A DNA stretch of 64,000 nucleotides from an uncultured Clostridia bacterium (lineage in GTDB: Bacteria; Bacillota; Clostridia; Christensenellales; Borkfalkiaceae): the NCBI GenBank assembly GCA_930989535.1, contig CAKNLK010000001.1, positions 62,001-126,000 of the forward strand, read 5' to 3'. Each line of letters begins with the position of its first letter. The first letter of the stretch is position 1. Positions 17,299 to 25,951 of the stretch are shown here, one piece after another. The translations under genes were made by a program, and so were the position numbers. The notes beneath the pieces were generated by a model. That model was not told the origin of the DNA. It did not search any database and saw only the letters and a program-made list of their open reading frames with translations.

Positions 17299-18444
17299 TT
17301 ATGCCTTAGGAACTATCAGCTCCATGTCGGAGTCCGGATAGGAACAACAGGGATGGATATAGCCGAACTTTGAATCGGCAAGCCTGCGTTTATCCTCTCC
17401 CGCTATGCTGAAATCCCCAGCAACGAGTTTGCTGTGGCAGAAGCCGCAGCCTCCCGCCCGACATTTGGAAGGTACCTTCAACCCCGCCCTTTCCATTGCC
17501 GTCAAAATTGTTTCGCGCGAATCCGCGGGAACGGTAAACGTATCAAACCCGATATGCACGACCAGTTTAAAAATTTTTCCCTCGGCATCGCGCGTCCCTA
17601 CACAATTTGCCTCTTTTTTAATACGGCGGAGCGGTAAATTGAGCGAATTCAGCTCCTTTTGCGCAAACTCATACATGGCCTGCGGCCCGCACATCAAGAC
17701 GGTAAAATCCCCGGATACATACTTCCGCAACAATTCTGCTCCGATAAAACCATGTTCATAACCCGCCTTTTCTTCGTCGCTGAGTACATAAATTGTCTTT
17801 ATTTTTTCCGAGGAGAGCGCATCGAATTCCCTTTTGAAAATCAAATCGTGCTCCGTCTTCGCGCCGTAAAAAATTGTCAATTTGTAATCGTCCGTACCGT
17901 CCGCAATTGCCTGCGCCATGCTGTAAAACGGAGTGATGCCGCTTCCTCCCGCAAGCGCGACTACATGCTTTGCGTCCTTCACCGGCTCATAGCAAAAATC
18001 GCCGGAAGGGTCACCCAAAATAAAGGTATCTCCGATGGCTGCGTTATCAAATAAATACCCGCTGAAAAAACCGCACTTTTTGACTGTAAGCGCGACTTTT
18101 CTGCCAAGCGCTGCCTTCGGCGAGGAAGAAATCGCATACGGTCTGGAAACTTCGCTGTTGCCAACCTTGCAGCCAAGCGTAACGTATTGTCCAGCGCGAA
18201 AGTACAGCGGCCGCTCCGTTTCCAAGGTATAAGTTTTCGTATCGGCAGAATTCTGCTCTATACCGATCAGCTTTGCACTTTGATAACCGGGATGCAATAT
18301 TTTCGCCGTCTCGTTGACGCGATAGCTTTTCGGCAAAGCTGCGGAAGACCCGTTTTCCAATTTTTTGCGGCGGTTGGGAACCAGCTTTTTGAAGCGGAGC
18401 AAATCCATAAAACCGAATATCTGTTTCTTGAATGTAAACGGCAT
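17299..18444 (-). CDS. Ferredoxin-NAD(P)H reductase-type flavoprotein with C-terminal [2Fe-2S] domain
   Basis: 381 residues. A lipophilic/basic 45-residue N terminus precedes the FAD domain (RPYAISSSP near residue 101), the NAD(P) domain (GGSGITPFYSM near 166 and MCGPQAMYEF near 254) and a plant-type ferredoxin domain with C-x4-C-x2-C (CRAGGCGFC) and a fourth Cys about 30 residues on. The order is that of Hmp/VanB-like class IA oxygenase reductases. It passes electrons from NAD(P)H through FAD to the iron-sulphur cluster and on to a partner. It starts 3 bases after the desaturase-like flavoprotein gene, so that protein is the likely partner. Confidence 0.88.
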   Translation of the reverse strand: MPFTFKKQIFGFMDLLRFKKLVPNRRKKLENGSSAALPKSYRVNETAKILHPGYQSAKLIGIEQNSADTKTYTLETERPLYFRAGQYVTLGCKVGNSEVSRPYAISSSPKAALGRKVALTVKKCGFFSGYLFDNAAIGDTFILGDPSGDFCYEPVKDAKHVVALAGGSGITPFYSMAQAIADGTDDYKLTIFYGAKTEHDLIFKREFDALSSEKIKTIYVLSDEEKAGYEHGFIGAELLRKYVSGDFTVLMCGPQAMYEFAQKELNSLNLPLRRIKKEANCVGTRDAEGKIFKLVVHIGFDTFTVPADSRETILTAMERAGLKVPSKCRAGGCGFCHSKLVAGDFSIAGEDKRRLADSKFGYIHPCCSYPDSDMELIVPKA

Positions 18445-18447
18445 AAT

Positions 18448-19974
18448 TTAACCCTCCCTTTTAATGTCTCCGACCGTCTGTCTGCCGGAAATATCGCCCG
18501 AAAAATAGGCGCTGGAATACCCGGAAAGACGCATTGCATATCCTCCCGCAAACCGCAGACCGCGCACTTTGTGATCTTCTGCCATCATCTGCAGACGAGG
18601 CATTAACCCGTCCCAATATTGCGACTCATATCCGTAGATAACCCCTTCGGGATGACCGCAATAACGAGCATACGTCATCGGAGCCGCCACGGATATTTCC
18701 TCGATGTGACCGCGCAACTTAGCCCCCGTATCCTGCTCAAATCGGTCAATCATTTTATTGGCGACATAGTCTTTTGTCTTATAATAGTCTTCTGCTTTTA
18801 CGTTGCCCCAGTCGTCGGACATATAGAGCGTCGTGAAATACATCATGCACGTACCCTTCGGCGAACATTCCGGATATGCGCGGTTCAGGCATACCGTCGC
18901 CTGTACTTCATTGTCCTGAATGGTGCGCATCTTGTTATACTGCGCGACGGAATCCATCGTGTCGTACAAAAAGTAATTGTGGTTTTCAATACCCAATTCG
19001 TCCGCATCCGCATCGAGCCCGAGAAACATCGTAAATCCGCGCCCCGCAAACTTGCGCGCATTGGTGGCCCGGATTTCGCTTTCCGGAACCTTATCCATCA
19101 TTCTACCGAACACGAGGTGCGGCGCACAATTTGCCACTACGTGCCGCGAGGCAATCTGCGTCCCGTCGTCCAAAACGACTCCGTTCACGCCCCCGTCCCT
19201 TTCGTCCGTCAAAATTTTGACTGCTTCCGTATTAAAGAGGATATCGCCGCCCAACTCACGAATCCGTTCTACGAGCGCGAGAGAAATTTCATGCGAGCGC
19301 ATCTTCGGCATACTGGCTCCGCGCATGATATAGCGGTTCACCATGCTCGCATAATGAACAAAGCTCAAATCGTCGCAATGCGCCCCGAGGTAACACCAAT
19401 ATGCATTGATAATATCCCGCGCCTTTTTCGGCATCTTCAGCGCCGCGAGAACTTCGTTGACGGAATAAGAACCTGCCCGCACAAAATTACCGTATTTGCT
19501 CACCATTACCTTGGAATCAGTATTGCCGTTCACCGCGGAACTGTAGGCCTGCGCCATCCGCACTTCTTCCGCCAATTCAAAAAATTTTGAAACGGACGGG
19601 CGGCTCCCGGGAACATATCGTTCCATCGCATCGATAAAAGACTTCACCCCAAACGGCATAGTCGCATCTATTTTTTCCGCGCGCGCTATAACCCGATAGG
19701 CTTCCGGTATCTCAATCCAATCAATTTTTTCGGTCACGCCCAACTCGTCGAACAGAACCCGAACGTCCCCCGCATTATCCGCCGTACCAAAATCGTTCAA
19801 TTCGTGCAGCGACGCCTCGAACTCAAATCTTCCGCGGCGGAAACTTGTAGCAAATCCACCCGGAAGGTTGTGCTTTTCTACGAGCAACGTCTTAGCCCCG
19901 CCCTGCAAAAGCCTGATAGCGGCAACCAAGCCGCCGTTCCCGGCACCGATTACTACGGCATCGTACTTTTTCAT
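18448..19974 (-). CDS. Phytoene-desaturase/retinol-saturase-like FAD oxidoreductase
   Basis: 508 residues. The Rossmann FAD motif VVIGAGNGGLVAAIRLLQGG at residues 7-26, the Glu-x7-GG continuation EKHNLPGGFATSF, the motif ASLHELNDFG near 54 and a C-terminal GLRFAGGYAMRLSGYSSAYF place it in the CrtI/CrtISO/RetSat family of polyene or isoprenoid oxidoreductases. Members desaturate, isomerise or saturate double bonds. No crtM/crtB-type synthase is in the window, so carotenoid synthesis cannot be claimed. It follows a TetR gene by 14 bases and is followed at 3 bases by an FNR-[2Fe-2S] reductase, which suggests a reductase reaction fed by NAD(P)H. Confidence 0.85.
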   Translation of the reverse strand: MKKYDAVVIGAGNGGLVAAIRLLQGGAKTLLVEKHNLPGGFATSFRRGRFEFEASLHELNDFGTADNAGDVRVLFDELGVTEKIDWIEIPEAYRVIARAEKIDATMPFGVKSFIDAMERYVPGSRPSVSKFFELAEEVRMAQAYSSAVNGNTDSKVMVSKYGNFVRAGSYSVNEVLAALKMPKKARDIINAYWCYLGAHCDDLSFVHYASMVNRYIMRGASMPKMRSHEISLALVERIRELGGDILFNTEAVKILTDERDGGVNGVVLDDGTQIASRHVVANCAPHLVFGRMMDKVPESEIRATNARKFAGRGFTMFLGLDADADELGIENHNYFLYDTMDSVAQYNKMRTIQDNEVQATVCLNRAYPECSPKGTCMMYFTTLYMSDDWGNVKAEDYYKTKDYVANKMIDRFEQDTGAKLRGHIEEISVAAPMTYARYCGHPEGVIYGYESQYWDGLMPRLQMMAEDHKVRGLRFAGGYAMRLSGYSSAYFSGDISGRQTVGDIKREG

Positions 19975-19988
19975 AACAACCTCCTTTA

Positions 19989-20552
19989 TTATTCTGTGCT
20001 TTTCCTATCAAGAATAGAAATTAAGCCTCGGCAAACGTCACTGAGCATGCCGCGTATTTCCTGCTCCGTAAAATTAGCGGTTTCCGCGGCCAACATGGCG
20101 GCGATACCGTGAGAAAAAAGCCACATATCTTTGTAAATAATCTGCGCTTTCGGCCCTGAGATATGCTCCGCCTCCTCAATCACACTCAAAACATATTCCA
20201 TCTCAACAGCAGCGCCAACCAAATCTGTCTTTCCGAAGTCGCTCATAAATAACATCCGAAACAATTCACGCTCTTCTATCGCAAAGCGAATATAATTCAA
20301 CCCGACAGACATATATCGCGACTCGCAGTCATTTTCCCGCCGAAGTGCGCGTCCGAAAATCGCCATCGCTTCGGCAAATATCGCTCTTTTGAGAGCATCC
20401 ATGTTTTCAAATTGCCAAAATATTGGTTGCGTCGAACAATTCAGTGCTTCCGCAAGAGATTTCGCCGTAAGCGCTGCAACACCCCTCTCTCTGACGAGCC
20501 TCAGAGCCTGTTCCAAAATATTCTGTTTAGTAATTTTAATTTTCGGCGGCAT
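19989..20552 (-). CDS. TetR/AcrR-family regulator of the redox island
   Basis: 187 residues. The N-terminal TetR helix-turn-helix spans about residues 10-56 (ILEQALRLVRERGVAALTAK, then CSTQPIFWQFENMDALKRAI). The rest is a helical ligand-binding domain of normal size. It is the first gene of a transcription unit with the flavoprotein and FNR genes, and its own promoter overlaps a perfect 26-base inverted repeat, so autoregulation by a hydrophobic inducer is likely. The effector is unknown. Confidence 0.9.
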   Translation of the reverse strand: MPPKIKITKQNILEQALRLVRERGVAALTAKSLAEALNCSTQPIFWQFENMDALKRAIFAEAMAIFGRALRRENDCESRYMSVGLNYIRFAIEERELFRMLFMSDFGKTDLVGAAVEMEYVLSVIEEAEHISGPKAQIIYKDMWLFSHGIAAMLAAETANFTEQEIRGMLSDVCRGLISILDRKSTE

Positions 20553-20569
20553 GGTCGCATCAAACCTGT

Positions 20570-20595
20570 TAATATATATTACTTGTTATATATTA
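20570..20595. promoter_or_regulatory. Candidate TetR operator
   Basis: Perfect inverted repeat of 9-base half-sites (20570-20578 and 20587-20595) with an 8-base spacer, overlapping the -10 box of the TetR promoter. Location and symmetry fit a TetR operator, but the A/T-only half-sites weaken the statistics. Confidence 0.5.
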
Positions 20596-20619
20596 TATAC
20601 TATATATCTTTTTTGTCAA
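20592..20619 (-). promoter_or_regulatory. Promoter of the TetR-flavoprotein-FNR unit
   Basis: On the minus strand consensus TTGACA (20614-20619), 16 bases and consensus TATAAT (20592-20597), about 40 bases ahead of the TetR start. Confidence 0.8.
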
Positions 20620-20776
20620 TAGCTAATTTAAAATTTTTTCGAAGGTCAACGTTTAATGACACTTATTTGAAAAAACTCGTCCTAAATTTTTAAAATACAT
20701 TGGCTAAACCTCTGTTTTTCTCTTGTAATGCTTTATCCTTTCGCTCTGCGTTATATTTTCTTTCAAACAGCAAAAA

Positions 20777-20807
20777 AGCCATGAAAAACGAACTGTTTTT
20801 CATGGCT
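20777..20807 (-). terminator. Terminator after tRNA-Leu(CAG)
   Basis: A perfect 13-bp stem (20777-20789 with 20795-20807), a 5-base loop and a T-run on the minus strand. It ends the long leftward run that begins at sbcD. Confidence 0.88.
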
Positions 20808-20839
20808 CTTTTGTTTTGCAACCTTTTCGTCTGCAATCC

Positions 20840-20926
20840 TGGTGCGAGTGACAGGACTTGAACCTGCACGGAATCGCTTCCACTAGAACCTGAATCTAGC
20901 GCGTCTGCCAATTTCACCACACTCGC
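20840..20926 (-). tRNA. tRNA-Leu (anticodon CAG)
   Basis: An 87-base class II tRNA read leftward from 20926 with GCGAGTG/CACTCGC acceptor stem, discriminator A and encoded CCA. The anticodon loop TTCAGGT gives CAG, reading CUG. The long variable arm and GGTTCAAGTCC T-arm are leucine-like. It begins only 15 bases after the stop of the peptidase S51 gene and may be processed from that operon's transcript. Confidence 0.95.
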
Positions 20927-20941
20927 ATCCGTTCTACCGCA

Positions 20942-21652
20942 TTACAGAAGAACTTGCGGCTGAATAATCTCCTTGCGGAGTTTCCCCTTTTCGCAATAAA
21001 TGCGATAGGCGTTGCCGCCGCAACTCAATGATTGAACGATTTCACCGTTCAATATCTCAATTGCACTATTGTCTTCCAATCCGATAGCGTCTTTATTATT
21101 ATACGAAATTATTTTGTCAAAGTCAAGCGCACGAAGCCCATAATGCGGAGAAATTATTCCTTTTATCCAATTTAATCCGGGATAAAGCGCGTATTCGCCC
21201 TCGCCGCGCGCCTGCGCCGAATCGGAATACATTGTTTCGAACCAGCAAATTGCCCCGGCAGACAAGCCGCATAAAATTACGCCGCGATTATACGCATCGC
21301 GTATCAGCTTGAGCATGCCGCTCTTTTTCCAATGCTCGAGCATAAATACGGTGTCGCCCCCGCCGACATAGATAAAATCGGCTTTTTGGAATTTGTCCGC
21401 AATTTTTTCCATATTCATCTCGCCGTATACGGTGAGGGCAACGTCCGCCTTGATATCGTATTCCGAAGTATACGTCTTTCGAAAACTGTTGAAGTACGGC
21501 ATGCTGTCGTGACTTGCAGTAGGAATAAACAGTCCGTAAGCACGCCTGTCGCCCGCATGCTCTTTTGCCAACGCGGCTATATAGCCGTCAATTTTGAGAG
21601 TTTCCTTCGTTTTCAGCTCGCCGCCGCCAATGCAAATGATTCTTTTGTCCAT
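20942..21652 (-). CDS. Peptidase S51 / dipeptidase E-like protein
   Basis: 236 residues in the class I glutamine-amidotransferase-like fold. The nucleophile elbow CGLSAGAICWF carries Ser131, preceded by YVGGGDTVFMLEHW, the family's GG-N/D--L segment. PepE cleaves Asp-X dipeptides and cyanophycinase-like relatives cleave beta-Asp-Arg. The Bacillota YgaJ-type proteins of this size are mostly uncharacterised, so substrate is unknown. It is the last protein gene in the long leftward run, 9 bases after the preceding gene. Confidence 0.85.
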   Translation of the reverse strand: MDKRIICIGGGELKTKETLKIDGYIAALAKEHAGDRRAYGLFIPTASHDSMPYFNSFRKTYTSEYDIKADVALTVYGEMNMEKIADKFQKADFIYVGGGDTVFMLEHWKKSGMLKLIRDAYNRGVILCGLSAGAICWFETMYSDSAQARGEGEYALYPGLNWIKGIISPHYGLRALDFDKIISYNNKDAIGLEDNSAIEILNGEIVQSLSCGGNAYRIYCEKGKLRKEIIQPQVLL

Positions 21653-21661
21653 AAATATCGC

Positions 21662-22132
21662 TTATCGTGCGCGTTTTGCGCTCAGGTCTTTATCCCTCTC
21701 CAATACAAGGTCAATCGATGCGATGGCCCTGTTTGTCTTTTTCAGCGCATCATCCAACCCACTCAAATCCTCTTTGCCCTTCGCTTTAAACTTATAGGGC
21801 GATATACATTCGTGCGCTTCCGTCAGCAAGGTGGAAATGGAATCGAGATTGCCGTCCCGTTCCTTCTGCGCCATCAACGTAACCGTATATGCGAGCTTGT
21901 TCGCCCTGTTGGCACATTTTGCCGTCATGCGGAAAAAATCGTAAGCGTTTGTCTCCGCCTCTCCGTCCTTCTCCATCAAAGAATTTATGTCGCCGGATAA
22001 AGAGACCAGTCTCTTTTTCAATTCGCTGTGCGACGGAAGTTTCGTCACCCGCTTGATAAAGCCCAAAACGAGGAGCCCCACGACGATAATAGCGGCATAC
22101 ATTACATACTGCAGCAACAATTCGATGGTCAT
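21662..22132 (-). CDS. Membrane-anchored protein of unknown function
   Basis: 156 residues. One N-terminal membrane helix (about 5-25, MYAAIIVVGLLVLGFI) is followed by a cytosolic, mainly helical domain (KKRLVSLSGDINSLMEKDGE and further) ending in a basic tail. Its ATG overlaps the MscS stop by 4 bases (ATGA), so the two proteins are translationally coupled and may be functionally linked, for instance as a partner of the channel. I recognise no named family. Confidence 0.7.
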   Translation of the reverse strand: MTIELLLQYVMYAAIIVVGLLVLGFIKRVTKLPSHSELKKRLVSLSGDINSLMEKDGEAETNAYDFFRMTAKCANRANKLAYTVTLMAQKERDGNLDSISTLLTEAHECISPYKFKAKGKEDLSGLDDALKKTNRAIASIDLVLERDKDLSAKRAR

Positions 22133-23079
22133 ACCGTTCCCCTCCCTTGCTGCTCTCCGTCATCTTCCTGCGGCAAATTTTCACGCACATCAGCCGTTTT
22201 CGGAGTATCCTCTCTCTGTACAATCCGCACGTCCATCTGATTGAACGGAATGGATATCCCCTGCGCTTTCAAATCATTGAAAATCTTGTCCGTCAAATCG
22301 TACAAAGTATCCCAATAATTCTCATTGAGCGCCCACGCGCGGGCCGAAAACATCAACGCGCTCGCCCCGTACTCCTTAAGAACGACCGAGGGAGCGGGCG
22401 CCTTTACGGTATACTTGTATTCGGTCAACGAATTCAGAATAATTTCCCTTACTTTTCCCGTATCGGCATCATACGGCACAGGGACGTCGATTACGACGCG
22501 GCGGAGGGGCATTGCGCTGTAATTGATCATTTTGGTGCTCAATATTTCGCTGTTGGGAATAATTATCTCTTCGTTGCTGTATGTGAGAATTTTTGTATTA
22601 AAGAGGCGGATATCCTGCACAAGCCCGTCATATTCGTTGATTTGGACATAATCCCCCTTCTTGAATGGCTTCGTAAAGATTATAATCACCCCGTTGGCAA
22701 GGCTTCCGAGACTGTCTTTCAATGCCAGCGCAATCGCCAAGGCAACGGCAGAAAATCCCGCGATGATTCCCGCCGTAGAAAACCCGAGGGAACTGACGAG
22801 GATAATAATTAAAGCCACATACAGGATAACTGTAACGACGGAAATGATGAACGAAGCTGCCGCGTTATCGAGCCGGCTGCTCCGCAGCGTCGCATTGCGG
22901 GTGATCGCCTGAACGATTTTTATAACCACCAAGCCCAATACGAGAAAAGCGAGCGTCCGCACAATCGCCAGCCCCGTATTTTCCGCAAAATCTTTTCCGA
23001 TTTGCTGCAGTGTTTCCCAAAACCCGAGGCCCGTTTCCGATGCGGGCGCCTCTGCCGATTCTGCCAATAATTGATACAT
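22129..23079 (-). CDS. Small-conductance mechanosensitive channel (MscS family)
   Basis: 316 residues, similar to the canonical 286-residue MscS. Three membrane helices at about residues 37-58, 75-100 and 105-130 are followed by the pore-lining TM3 motif AIALALKDSLGSLANGVIII and the beta domain start KPFKKGDYVQIN. The C terminus carries an acidic extension after about residue 290. It opens under membrane tension during osmotic downshift. AGGAGG-like site before ATG. Confidence 0.92.
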   Translation of the reverse strand: MYQLLAESAEAPASETGLGFWETLQQIGKDFAENTGLAIVRTLAFLVLGLVVIKIVQAITRNATLRSSRLDNAAASFIISVVTVILYVALIIILVSSLGFSTAGIIAGFSAVALAIALALKDSLGSLANGVIIIFTKPFKKGDYVQINEYDGLVQDIRLFNTKILTYSNEEIIIPNSEILSTKMINYSAMPLRRVVIDVPVPYDADTGKVREIILNSLTEYKYTVKAPAPSVVLKEYGASALMFSARAWALNENYWDTLYDLTDKIFNDLKAQGISIPFNQMDVRIVQREDTPKTADVRENLPQEDDGEQQGRGTV

Positions 23080-23091
23080 GTTTCCTCCGTG

Positions 23092-24372
23092 TTATAATGC
23101 GGAAATCAACCTGTCTCTTCGCGCTTCGCACTCCGCATATATTTTATCCAATGTTTCGCCGATATAAAAATTCCCGCGGTCGTAGACAATCTTCCCGCCC
23201 GCGACGGTCATAAGGACGTCGGACGTATCGGCGCTGTAAACGAGGCTTTTGCGGATATCGGATAAAGGCCGCATATTCGGCGCAGACAAATCGAGCAGCG
23301 CCATATCCGCAAAATACCCTTCCCGCAAAGCGCCGCCCGGAAAACCAAGCGCCGCATACCCGTGTTCCGTTGCCGCCGCGAGCGCCTGCTCCGCGCTCAC
23401 CGCGGCAGCGTCTTTGAGTGCTTCCTTTTGCAGACAGGAAAAAAGATACATCTCGCGGAACATGGAAGCGGCGTTATTGCTCGCCGTTCCGTCTGTTCCG
23501 AGCGCGGGCATAAGCCCCTGCGACAGCATACTGTAAACGGGCGCAATTCCGGACGCAAGTTTCAAATTGCTCGCGCCGTTGATAACGGGCGTCACTCCGC
23601 TCTGCTTTAATAAGGCTATATCATCTTTGTCGCAGTACACGCAATGCGCGGCAAATCCTCCGTTATCAAAAAAGCCGAGTTTATGCAGATACTGCGGCGG
23701 CGTCAGCCCGCCGTGGCGCACGGTACATTCTCCGACTTCCTTCAATGTTTCCGACAAATGGATATACGTCTTTGCTCCGCTTTCCGCGGCAAAATCCGCC
23801 ACCTTTGCTATCAGGCTCTCTGCGCAGGTATATTCCGCGTGAAGCCCCGGAAAATAGCGAATTCTGTCTGACATAGTATTATATTTCGAGTAACATTCTT
23901 CGATAAATCGGAGAACGTCTCCCTCCGAATCGGACATTGAACCACCGCACAGCGCGACGCAGAGATTTGCATTTTTTGCCGCCTCACAGACGGAATCGAT
24001 GTAAAAATACATATCCGCAAAGCAGGTGATACCGCCCCGCACGTATTCGGCGATTTGCAGCATCGCTCCCCAATACATATCCTCGGGAGTCAGATGTTCC
24101 TCCAACGGAAATATCCGGTCGTTCAGCCATTCGTCCAACGGCATATCGTCGGCAATCCCGCGGAACAGGCTCATGGCGGCGTGCGTATGCGCATTGCAAA
24201 AGCCGCTCATCAGCAAATTGCCTCCGCAGTCGATTTGCTTTTCTGCCAGATTGGCAAACGCGCCGCGCTCCCCGATTCGCGCGATCCGGGAATCCTCCGT
24301 TAAAATTTCGCCGTCGAAAATATCTTCCGACGGTGAAGGTAAAATCTTTGCATTGTAAAAACGGTATCGCAT
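23092..24372 (-). CDS. Amidohydrolase, MtaD/SAH deaminase-like
   Basis: 426 residues of the metal-dependent amidohydrolase superfamily. CNAHTHAAMSLFRG carries the HxH metal site near residue 60, HLSET and AAHCVYCD supply the later His ligands, and LGTDGTASNNA holds the metal-binding Asp. The pattern fits 5-methylthioadenosine/S-adenosylhomocysteine or related purine-type deaminases. Substrate specificity cannot be read from sequence; guanine-type deaminases are alternatives. No clear ribosome site precedes the ATG, which lies 7 bases after galU. Confidence 0.82.
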   Translation of the reverse strand: MRYRFYNAKILPSPSEDIFDGEILTEDSRIARIGERGAFANLAEKQIDCGGNLLMSGFCNAHTHAAMSLFRGIADDMPLDEWLNDRIFPLEEHLTPEDMYWGAMLQIAEYVRGGITCFADMYFYIDSVCEAAKNANLCVALCGGSMSDSEGDVLRFIEECYSKYNTMSDRIRYFPGLHAEYTCAESLIAKVADFAAESGAKTYIHLSETLKEVGECTVRHGGLTPPQYLHKLGFFDNGGFAAHCVYCDKDDIALLKQSGVTPVINGASNLKLASGIAPVYSMLSQGLMPALGTDGTASNNAASMFREMYLFSCLQKEALKDAAAVSAEQALAAATEHGYAALGFPGGALREGYFADMALLDLSAPNMRPLSDIRKSLVYSADTSDVLMTVAGGKIVYDRGNFYIGETLDKIYAECEARRDRLISAL

Positions 24373-24379
24373 AGTTTTT

Positions 24380-25264
24380 TTATTTCAGCTTTGCCGCAAG
24401 CTCCAACAAATAATCTTTGAACGGTGCGCCCAGCTCCTTATCGCGCAGCGCATATTCCACGTTCGCCTCCAAAAACTCCAGCTTATTGCCCGCATCGTAC
24501 CGCTTGCCCTCAAAGCGACAGCCCATCAGGCGCCCCTGCGAGGCGAGGTACTGCAGCGCGTCCGTAAAATACACTTCCCCCTTCGGCGACGGCGGCGTAT
24601 TGCGGATGATATCGTAAATATCCGATTCAACGACATAGCGGCCAATTACGGCATTGTTGGAAAATTTATCCTTTACGGCGGGCTTTTCCACTATTTTGTC
24701 GATTGCATACCGCCGCTCGCCGATTTCCTCGCCGCGAATGTTGGCATATTTCGGAATATCCGCATCGGGTACTTCCATAACCGCTACAGCAGGCTTGCCG
24801 GTGTCGTAATAGCAATCCACCAACTGAGCGATTCCCGGCTTCGTATTTTCGTCCGTATAAATGATATCGTCGCCCAGCAAAATCGCAAAAGGCTCGTCCC
24901 CCGTGAAAGCGCGCGCATACATAACCGCGTCAGCAAACCCCGTCGGGTGTTTCTGCCGCACGAAATACATATTGACGAGATTTTCCATTTCTCGGGAAAT
25001 TTTCAAAAAGTCGCTCTTCCCGTCCTGCTCCAAAAGCGCGTCTAATTCGGGCGTGTAGTCGAAGAAATCCTCCAGGATTTTTTTGTTCCTGCCCGTGATA
25101 ACCAGGATATCTTCTATCCCCGCCGCAACGGCCTCTTCGACAATGTATTGCAACGTAGGTTTATCGACAATCGGCAGCATCTCCTTGCAAACCGATTTTG
25201 TTACCGGCAGGAATCTCGTCCCGAACCCGGCCGCAGGAATAACGGCCTTTGTGATTTTTTTCAT
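24380..25264 (-). CDS. galU: UTP-glucose-1-phosphate uridylyltransferase
   Basis: 294 residues. Makes UDP-glucose for glycolipids, teichoic acid or polysaccharide. The nucleotidyltransferase signature AAGFGTRFLPVTKSVCKEML is at residues 11-30, with the catalytic Lys in VEKP near 190 and LLGDDI near 127. Length and motifs are standard GalU. Starts 24 bases after upp. Confidence 0.94.
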   Translation of the reverse strand: MKKITKAVIPAAGFGTRFLPVTKSVCKEMLPIVDKPTLQYIVEEAVAAGIEDILVITGRNKKILEDFFDYTPELDALLEQDGKSDFLKISREMENLVNMYFVRQKHPTGFADAVMYARAFTGDEPFAILLGDDIIYTDENTKPGIAQLVDCYYDTGKPAVAVMEVPDADIPKYANIRGEEIGERRYAIDKIVEKPAVKDKFSNNAVIGRYVVESDIYDIIRNTPPSPKGEVYFTDALQYLASQGRLMGCRFEGKRYDAGNKLEFLEANVEYALRDKELGAPFKDYLLELAAKLK

Positions 25265-25288
25265 GAAAAAAGCTCTCCGTTTCGATTT

Positions 25289-25918
25289 TTATTTTGTACC
25301 GAACAGGCGGTCGCCCGCATCGCCCAGCCCGGGCACAATGTAGGCATGGTCGTTCAATTCTTTATCCAGCGCCGCGATAAAGATATCCACGTCCGGATGC
25401 GCCTTTTGCAGCGCTTCCAAGCCCTGCGGCGCGGCGATTAAACAGCAAAATTTAATGTTGGTGCAGCCCCTGGCCTTCAAAAATCCGATTGCCGCCGCGG
25501 CACTGCCGCCCGTCGCGAGCATCGGGTCGACGACTATCAAAGTCCTCTCCGTCGCGTCTGCGGGAAGCTTGCAGTAGTACTCGACCGGCTTCAAAGTCTT
25601 CGGGTCGCGATATAAACCGATATGCCCCACTTTCGCATTGGGAACGAGCTTCAGCATGCCGTTGACCATGCCCAGCCCCGCGCGCAGAATGGGAACGATG
25701 CCGATGCTTCGGCCGGACACCGTCTTTGCGACAGTCTTGCAGATAGGTGTTTCCACCTCGATATCCTCCAACGGGAGGTCTCTCGTCACCTCATACGCCA
25801 TCAAGAGCGAAATTTCCTCCGCAAGTTCGCGGAAATCTTTCGTGCTGGTATTCTTATCGCGCAGCATCGTAATTTTGTGCTGCACGAGCGGATGGTCCAT
25901 TACAAAAACTTTAGCCAT
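25289..25918 (-). CDS. upp: Uracil phosphoribosyltransferase
   Basis: 209 residues. Converts uracil and PRPP to UMP in pyrimidine salvage. [21 protein letters not shown] at the N terminus and the PRPP loop [12 protein letters not shown] near residue 129, with [13 protein letters not shown] at the C terminus, are diagnostic. In B. subtilis upp also lies near ywlE, rpiB and tsaC, so the neighbourhood is conserved. Confidence 0.96.
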   Translation of the reverse strand: MAKVFVMDHPLVQHKITMLRDKNTSTKDFRELAEEISLLMAYEVTRDLPLEDIEVETPICKTVAKTVSGRSIGIVPILRAGLGMVNGMLKLVPNAKVGHIGLYRDPKTLKPVEYYCKLPADATERTLIVVDPMLATGGSAAAAIGFLKARGCTNIKFCCLIAAPQGLEALQKAHPDVDIFIAALDKELNDHAYIVPGLGDAGDRLFGTK

Positions 25919-25951
25919 AGTAAATATTCTCCCTTATTGACATTTTTATGT

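Noticed and set aside
20690-20920. Leftward open frame of 76 codons over tRNA-Leu(CAG)
   Set aside because: It is simply the tRNA and its terminator read as protein.
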